From: Planctomycetota bacterium
GTDB taxonomy: Bacteria > Planctomycetota > UBA1135 > UBA2386
Length of the DNA stretch: 64,000 nt
Assembly (NCBI GenBank): GCA_020638655.1
Contig: JACKIC010000006.1
Span: 172,001-236,000, forward strand
Direction: 5' to 3'
Part shown: one piece after another, positions 61,101 through 64,000 of the stretch
Layout of the letters: every line of letters begins with the position of its first letter
Position numbering within the stretch: position 1 is the first letter of the stretch
Program-made: the position numbers and the translations under genes
Notes under the pieces: model-generated
What the model was told of the DNA's origin: nothing
Database searches by the model: none
Seen by the model: the letters and a program-made list of their open reading frames with translations, nothing else

Positions 61101-62239
61101 TCGCGCACGTCAGCGACCAACATCTGTCGATGCGCGCCCGCACCGACCTGGACCTGCGGCTGCTCGCGCTCGCGGAGGCCCAGGGACTGCCGGCGCTCGA
61201 ACGCATCGGCTGGCTGCGCGGCAAACTCGATCCGGCGGCCGAGCCTGCGTTCGCCGCGTTCCTGAAGCGTCGCGCCGCGAACGGGGGTTTCGCCGACAGC
61301 CTTCAGCAACGCGTCGCGGGGCACCTGTTCGCGTCGTATCCGCGGCTGTGCCTCGACGCGGTGCGCGATGGACTCGTCGCGGGTGGCGTGGTCATCAATC
61401 GATGCGCCGACCTGCGCGATGTCGGGCGCATCGCCGCCGTCGGTGACCAGGTGCTGGAGTTCGCGGCGCGCGACCACCACACGGGCGCCGGCGAGGCCAT
61501 CGGTGAGATGCTCGCGCGCCTGCCGAATCCACCGGTCGCGAAGGTGGTTGGTTTGCTCGGCGACGCGTCGACGCAGCACCTGGCGTTGCGGGTGCTGCTC
61601 GGCCTGGGGCCCAAGGGTGCGCCGGCGCTCGACGCAGTCGAGGCGATCGTCGCGAGCCGCGACGACGGCGTGCGCTTCCTGGCCGCGAAGATCCTGACCG
61701 CGATCGGTCCCGCCGGCATCACGCGGCTCGGCGAGCTGGTGCGGCAGAGTCCTGAACTGGTCGGTGCGCTCGACGCCGTGCTGGCCTCGGGGGACGCTGC
61801 CAGCGTCGGCAGCGTCGCGAGCGTGTTGCTGTCGTTGCCGCCCGGCGAGCCCAACGAGGCGCGCGCCAACGCGATCCGCGGCGCGATCGCGAGGCTCTCC
61901 GACCACAAGGTGCGCGCGCTGCTGACGCTGGCGCTGCTGCGCTTCGCCAACGAAGGCCTCGATCGCGACTGGCTCGGCGTCGCCGGGATTGAACCCGCGG
62001 TGGTGCGCCGCCGCGCGATCACCGGCTTGTCGGGCGGTGCGCTCACGCTGCTGCAGCTCGGCGCGCTCGTCGAATTGCTCGACGACCTCGATCCGGGTGT
62101 GCGCACCGCAGCGGCCACTGCGTTGCTCGCCGACCCGACGCGCGTCGCGGCGTGTCGGCTGCCGCTCGAGGAATACGCGCAGCGTCAGGATCTCGATCCG
62201 GCCGAGGCCGCTGCGGTGCGCAAGGCGCTGGCGAAGTGA
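58178..62239 (+). CDS. Secreted giant HEAT-repeat protein (1353 residues)
   Basis: A short signal-like N-terminus (GLAVLGPLLTAQD) is followed by HEAT-like helix pairs to the end, for example LRNTDAGVRNAAIVWLRGH, LIGSDDEGVRRAAVVALRQL, LLEERDPQLRRIAVLACL, IVASRDDGVRFLAAKILTAI and LDDLDPGVRTAAATALL. No catalytic residues are evident. A protein-interaction scaffold outside the cytoplasm is likely. The ATG at 58178 lies only 19 bases from the divergent HEAT gene's preferred start; a GTG at 58208 is a weaker alternative. It ends 23 bases before a promoter-like TTGACG. Confidence 0.8.
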   Translation: MSRTGSWCRCVGLAVLGPLLTAQDATAYRARLAGEPAVAVRALAEVPEALAAAIALDVVELLRNTDAGVRNAAIVWLRGHPGLADAVIGRVTELRRDGDVDTARAAGAVYRVMLAHRSVSLDELREQLRDPSRRSVALEALQKSPETAFVLLPELLQMRLYSSADPLLGKLIELDSARVETAIAAAIDAGGDADWLIAYLERASADLRRHAQRLDAWRPAMGSHRTGAAIVALTRLVVAGLPPPPNWLEVLRRDDPFFSRQRLLGELGRHAVPAALWPELLPLLGDRQAVHQVAPMLLAEGRRALTNVDAVRAALVRATPETIGSLADLAAQLAPATRDCATLLLPHLAIEHAPTRQGLLLALGELGDASPQIVAAIENLIGSDDEGVRRAAVVALRQLGVATPAGVESAATEQLLQDVAGAPWDRALLAEFELAARGVSPYAVWGSAVQRPTAREWLPSRAQRGLLSDLLRRMADAPCRDAEQVAVLEGGRWLSVQDEVRRLDVLARSGAPGHRKLGDWLYSRQDPRRVLDAITAVGGEARDLQPEVEPFAHHPELAVREAAETCLRAIGGEEAVSRARGLAGPWARYLEVAASNNPTEVLVFATDQAQPQRMRAQILSRLPGMIRTLIPEQKRTLLGLLEERDPQLRRIAVLACLSDPAVVRVGRRRDVFDLRVLRAFAGGARDVREPIGFMVRASLGVALPPARFGAMSPQQVATNLPDANSLTQLALEAMRTRDGSTALLQAMLATNHAMTDVVLRAQGENVSEALVPQLVERLTRRGVDIEVLARCLLQFPEGQAAMIRHAPQLPAERRMALLAAAGAGMFEHRATIAAQLRVAVAQPQGALVLAGVAELPWRTRAAELTEIAELVRLLWLQGPARRAQLLPLIGAMGPAAEFATDDLAGMLRGDGTEARLAADALLANGHAEPVKAWLRELVSKPAPRPALAPALQIAMGDVVAELAAEAADDQIAQLFAHVSDQHLSMRARTDLDLRLLALAEAQGLPALERIGWLRGKLDPAAEPAFAAFLKRRAANGGFADSLQQRVAGHLFASYPRLCLDAVRDGLVAGGVVINRCADLRDVGRIAAVGDQVLEFAARDHHTGAGEAIGEMLARLPNPPVAKVVGLLGDASTQHLALRVLLGLGPKGAPALDAVEAIVASRDDGVRFLAAKILTAIGPAGITRLGELVRQSPELVGALDAVLASGDAASVGSVASVLLSLPPGEPNEARANAIRGAIARLSDHKVRALLTLALLRFANEGLDRDWLGVAGIEPAVVRRRAITGLSGGALTLLQLGALVELLDDLDPGVRTAAATALLADPTRVAACRLPLEEYAQRQDLDPAEAAAVRKALAK

Positions 62240-62262
62240 GGGTTGTTTTCTTCGTCCCCCCG

Positions 62263-62290
62263 TTGACGAACTGTAAATGCCTGCTAACCT
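62263..62290 (+). promoter_or_regulatory. Candidate sigma-70-type promoter
   Basis: TTGACG (62263-62268), 16 bases, then TAACCT (62285-62290) preceded by TGC, an extended -10 pattern. Transcription would begin near 62297, just before a short open frame and a string of hairpins ending in a terminator. Confidence 0.5.
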
Positions 62291-62303
62291 CCCGCGCCCA
62301 CCA

Positions 62304-62402
62304 ATGAACACCTGGCTGCAAAACCCATCGCTGCGCAATGAAGGACACCGACTCCCGGTGTTTGCGTGCGTCGGCACCTGCCCGAGGCTCGCGCGAGCCT
62401 GA
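62304..62402 (+). CDS. Possible 32-residue leader peptide
   Basis: ATG at 62304 opens a 32-codon frame (begins MNTWLQNPSLRNE, contains ACVGTC, ends RLARA) whose stop lies at the end of the palindrome (62400-62402). It begins about 7 bases after the predicted transcription start, so it would be leaderless. It overlaps the first two hairpins, as attenuator peptides do, and holds two Cys codons. No homology is claimed; it may be chance. Confidence 0.3.
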   Translation: MNTWLQNPSLRNEGHRLPVFACVGTCPRLARA

Positions 62403-62440
62403 CCTCCCAGCCAGCCGGCGGGAGATCATCCCGCGACGAA

Positions 62441-62474
62441 GAGCCTCGCCCGGTGCGCCGCGCGAGGCTCTTTT
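62441..62474 (+). terminator. Rho-independent terminator
   Basis: GAGCCTCGC (62441-62449) and GCGAGGCTC (62462-62470) form a perfect 9-bp GC-rich stem with a 12-base loop, followed at once by TTTT (62471-62474) and then CGTTTC. The clearest intrinsic terminator in the window. Confidence 0.8.
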
Positions 62475-62505
62475 CGTTTCCACCCACCACACATCGAGGA
62501 ACCCA

Positions 62506-62535
62506 ATGATCCTCATCGAACTTCCCCACTCCTGA
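62506..62535 (+). CDS. Nine-codon open frame after the terminator
   Basis: GAGGA (62496-62500) is five bases before ATG at 62506, and the frame (MILIELPHS) stops at 62533. It could be a minimal peptide or chance; the good ribosome site is the only support. Confidence 0.15.
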   Translation: MILIELPHS

Positions 62536-62620
62536 CGCCGTCCGTCGGCGCGCGCGCGGCCCATTGTGGGTTCCGCGTGCGTGTTCCGCGACCCGGGTTC
62601 AACCGGTGTCGGGATGGGAA

Positions 62621-62692
62621 CGGTCAATAGCTCAATGGCAGAGCACAGGACTGCAGATCCTGCGGTTGCGGGTTCGAATCCCGCTGGCACCA
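62621..62692 (+). tRNA. tRNA-Cys(GCA)-like gene with unpaired acceptor stem
   Basis: Perfect D stem GCTC/GAGC, anticodon stem CAGGA/TCCTG with loop CTGCAGA (anticodon GCA at 62653-62655), five-base variable loop and T stem GCGGG/CCCGC with TTCGAAT loop. The 3' acceptor strand is TGGCACC (62685-62691), which needs GGTGCCA at the 5' end; the sequence has CGGTCAA, giving 3 of 7 pairs. The discriminator base is A, whereas bacterial tRNA-Cys normally has U73, and CCA is not encoded. Either a damaged gene, an edited transcript, or a misread 5' segment. Confidence 0.7.
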
Positions 62693-62712
62693 CCTGTTTC
62701 CAACAGGCCCCT

Positions 62713-62728
62713 CGGTCCTTCGGGACCG
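62713..62728 (+). terminator. Short UUCG hairpin after the tRNA
   Basis: CGGTCC-TTCG-GGACCG, a perfect 6-bp stem with a stable UUCG tetraloop 20 bases after the tRNA. No T tract follows, so it may help tRNA 3' processing or termination. Confidence 0.4.
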
Positions 62729-63130
62729 TCGATCGAGTGTCTGCCGGCGACGTCCAGGCATGAGTCCCCCTGGTGCGTGCTCTCGCGAGCGCGCCCCCGG
62801 GAACTTCGAAGCCACCTTGCACCCCTCGTGCGCGTCCGAAGCTTCGGCGCGGCGAGGCGGCGCGCGACCACCACCCTCGTCCGAGGGCGGTGCGAACACG
62901 CGCCGTCTCGCTGCGTCGTGCTCCGGACCGGCGGCGGGTCCGTGGCGACGGAGGGGCGAATGCCCGAGGCCGAACCGGCAGGCACCACCTTCTTCTCATT
63001 GTTCCCCTGCGGACTCCCCGCACGGCGACGCAGCGCGAACGGAACGGCGCCGCGTGGCCTTTCCCCTGCCCTCGTTCCAGCCAAACGACTCGAAAGAAAC
63101 CGAATCGCACCTCCAGGAAGGAGGCTCCCC
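62729..63130. other. Gene-free region before the slipin gene
   Basis: About 400 bases with no supported gene. It holds a 12-base palindrome CCGAAGCTTCGG (62836-62847), a 10-base copy of the tRNA 3' sequence GGCACCACCT (62981-62990) and, at the end, the slipin gene's ribosome site. Frames open here on both strands but read like random GC-rich sequence. Confidence 0.4.
63115..63124 (+). promoter_or_regulatory. Strong ribosome binding site for the slipin gene
   Basis: AGGAAGGAGG, six bases before ATG at 63131, is close to a full anti-Shine-Dalgarno match and the strongest in the window, suggesting high translation. Confidence 0.8.
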
Positions 63131-64000
63131 ATGATCCGCACCTACATCAAGCAGCACGAGCTCGGTCTCGTGTTCCGTCGCGGCGACCTGGCCAAGGTCC
63201 TCGCCCCCGGCTCGCACTTCGTGCCCGGTCTGTTCCTGCCCGGCTCGCAGCTGCAGGTCGTCAACACGCTCGTCACGCGCTTCGTGCACTCGTTGCTCGA
63301 CGTGCTCGTCGCGCACCCGGTGCTGCGTGAGCACCTGACCATCGTCGACAACCCCGAAGGCCAGCGCGCCCTCGTGTGGCGCGACGGCTGCCTGTTCGAC
63401 TTCGTCGGCACCGGCCGCTTCGCCTACTGGAAGACGCCGCACGCGCTGAAGGTCGAGACCTTCGACGTGCGCGACGTCGAGTTCCGGCACGAGCAGCGCG
63501 ACGCCGTCCTGTCGATGGACGCGGCGCGCACGCACCTCAAGGCGATCGACGTCGACCCGCACGAGGCCCTGATCGTGCGGCGCGGCGGCGAACTGCTCGG
63601 TGTGTACGGCGCCGGACGGCACGTCTTCTGGGCGCACGGGCAGCTGATCGGCTGGAAGGCCGTGGAGCTGCGCGAGCAGGTCGCCGACGTCGCCGGTCAG
63701 GAGATCATGACCGCCGACAAGGTGACCTTGCGTCTCAACCTCGTCGTGTCGTGGCGGATCACCGACCCGGTGGGCGCCACGACCGTCGTCGACAACGCCG
63801 GCATCGCCGTCTACCGCGAGGCGCAGCTCGCGCTGCGTGCCGCGGTGGGTGGTCGCACGCTCGACCAGCTGCTGACCGACAAGGATCAGGTCGCCACCGA
63901 AATCCGCACCGCCATCGCGCGGCGCGCGGAGCACTTCGGTGTCGCCATCGCGTCGGTCGGCATCCGCGACGTCGTGCTGCCCGGCGAGATGAAGACGATC
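63131..64000 (+). CDS. Slipin-like SPFH protein (partial, runs off the window)
   Basis: The first 290 codons of a protein that continues past 64000. It starts MIRTYIKQHELGLVFRRGD, the odd N-terminus of bacterial slipin-like proteins, has a LAPGSHFVPGLF segment, then a second copy-like segment (EALIVRRGGELLGVYGAG), and the SPFH/band 7 core with TADKVTLRLNLVVSWRITDP and AVYREAQLALRAAVGGRTLDQLL, ending in VVLPGEMKTI at the edge, where slipins go on to a coiled coil. No membrane helix in this part. Possibly a membrane-raft scaffold; the strong ribosome site suggests abundance. Confidence 0.85.
   Translation, partial: MIRTYIKQHELGLVFRRGDLAKVLAPGSHFVPGLFLPGSQLQVVNTLVTRFVHSLLDVLVAHPVLREHLTIVDNPEGQRALVWRDGCLFDFVGTGRFAYWKTPHALKVETFDVRDVEFRHEQRDAVLSMDAARTHLKAIDVDPHEALIVRRGGELLGVYGAGRHVFWAHGQLIGWKAVELREQVADVAGQEIMTADKVTLRLNLVVSWRITDPVGATTVVDNAGIAVYREAQLALRAAVGGRTLDQLLTDKDQVATEIRTAIARRAEHFGVAIASVGIRDVVLPGEMKTI

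Larger units (their letters stand above)
62297..62474 (+). ncRNA. Candidate structured RNA or attenuated leader
   Basis: About 178 bases from the predicted start to the terminator hold four perfect stems: ACACCG/CGGTGT (62345-62350 with 62356-62361), the 16-base palindrome AGGCTCGCGCGAGCCT (62385-62400), GCGGGA/TCCCGC (62418-62423 with 62429-62434) and the terminator stem. I do not recognise a known RNA family (no SRP, tmRNA or RNase P signatures). Either a small RNA or a leader with a peptide inside it. The evidence is structural only. Confidence 0.45.

Noticed and set aside
62591..62617. A T-arm-like CCGG-GTTCAA-CCGG before the tRNA
   Set aside because: It lacks the other arms and a 3' acceptor end; palindromes such as CCGG are expected at this GC content.
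62941..62995. A possible second tRNA 3' end or attachment repeat (GGCACCACCT at 62981-62990 repeats 62686-62695)
   Set aside because: Only 10 bases are shared, the T-arm-like part (GGGGCGAATGCCC) is imperfect, and no integrase or other mobile gene lies in or beside the interval.

Overview
The window is bacterial chromosome, very GC-rich (about 70 % by eye, strong G/C third-position bias) and tightly packed, with many GTG/TTG starts, 1-8 base start/stop overlaps and several convergent genes whose 3' ends overlap. It looks Planctomycetota-like (inference, not proven). The reasons are an ECF sigma factor overlapping a giant Ser/Thr kinase, a Tat-exported Gfo/Idh/MocA oxidoreductase, a SUMF1-type lipoprotein, VIT/vWA proteins, a small secreted protein of a type common in that phylum, lpxA, and an EI-only trace of a PTS. 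I see no phage, insertion sequence, CRISPR or plasmid genes.

Layout. 1-4.8 kb: M3 peptidase (-), lipoprotein, CheY-CheX fusion, Xaa-Pro aminopeptidase (+). 4.8-6.2 kb: polyprenyl glycosylphosphotransferase (-). 6.6-17.4 kb: a long + strand run. It starts with an anthraniloyl/salicylyl-CoA monooxygenase-type fusion that overlaps a heparinase-like lyase, then a VIT-vWA protein, a vWA protein ending in a cytochrome P460-like heme domain, and a response regulator/histidine kinase pair. 17.4-20.6 kb: hflK-hflC-chrA (-). 20.7-26.4 kb: SUMF1 lipoprotein, small secreted protein (-), Gfo/Idh oxidoreductase, and an 839-residue protein made of about eight ~88-residue repeats. 26.4-31.3 kb: a - strand operon of a thioredoxin-fold/TPR-like protein, an in-frame Clp_N-peptidase E fusion and an M28 aminopeptidase. 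31.4-34.1 kb: two lipoproteins, then an ECF sigma factor with a one-pass membrane partner. 34.1-37.6 kb: glyA and speA, divergent. 37.7-42.5 kb: NYN-domain RNase-like protein, beta-barrel-like protein, hybrid histidine kinase. 42.5-47.0 kb: lpxA followed by two zinc-site-less M16-like proteins (-). 47.3-50.4 kb: degenerate PTS enzyme I, thpR, PhzF-like protein. 50.5-54.8 kb: ECF sigma factor and giant kinase. 54.8-62.2 kb: acyltransferase-like membrane protein and two divergent secreted HEAT-repeat proteins. 62.2-64 kb: a structured RNA/leader candidate with a clear terminator, a tRNA-Cys-like gene with an unpaired acceptor stem, and the start of a slipin-like SPFH protein.

How the genes work together: much of the window concerns envelope and signalling (two two-component loci, two ECF loci, SPFH/HflKC proteins, lipoproteins, LPS and exopolysaccharide steps) and protein turnover (M3, M24, M28, peptidase E, HflKC). 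The items most worth following are the vWA-P460 fusion beside its two-component system, the eight-repeat protein, the Clp_N-peptidase E fusion, and the RNA/tRNA region near 62.3-62.7 kb. Family assignments come from reading motifs; no database search was run.
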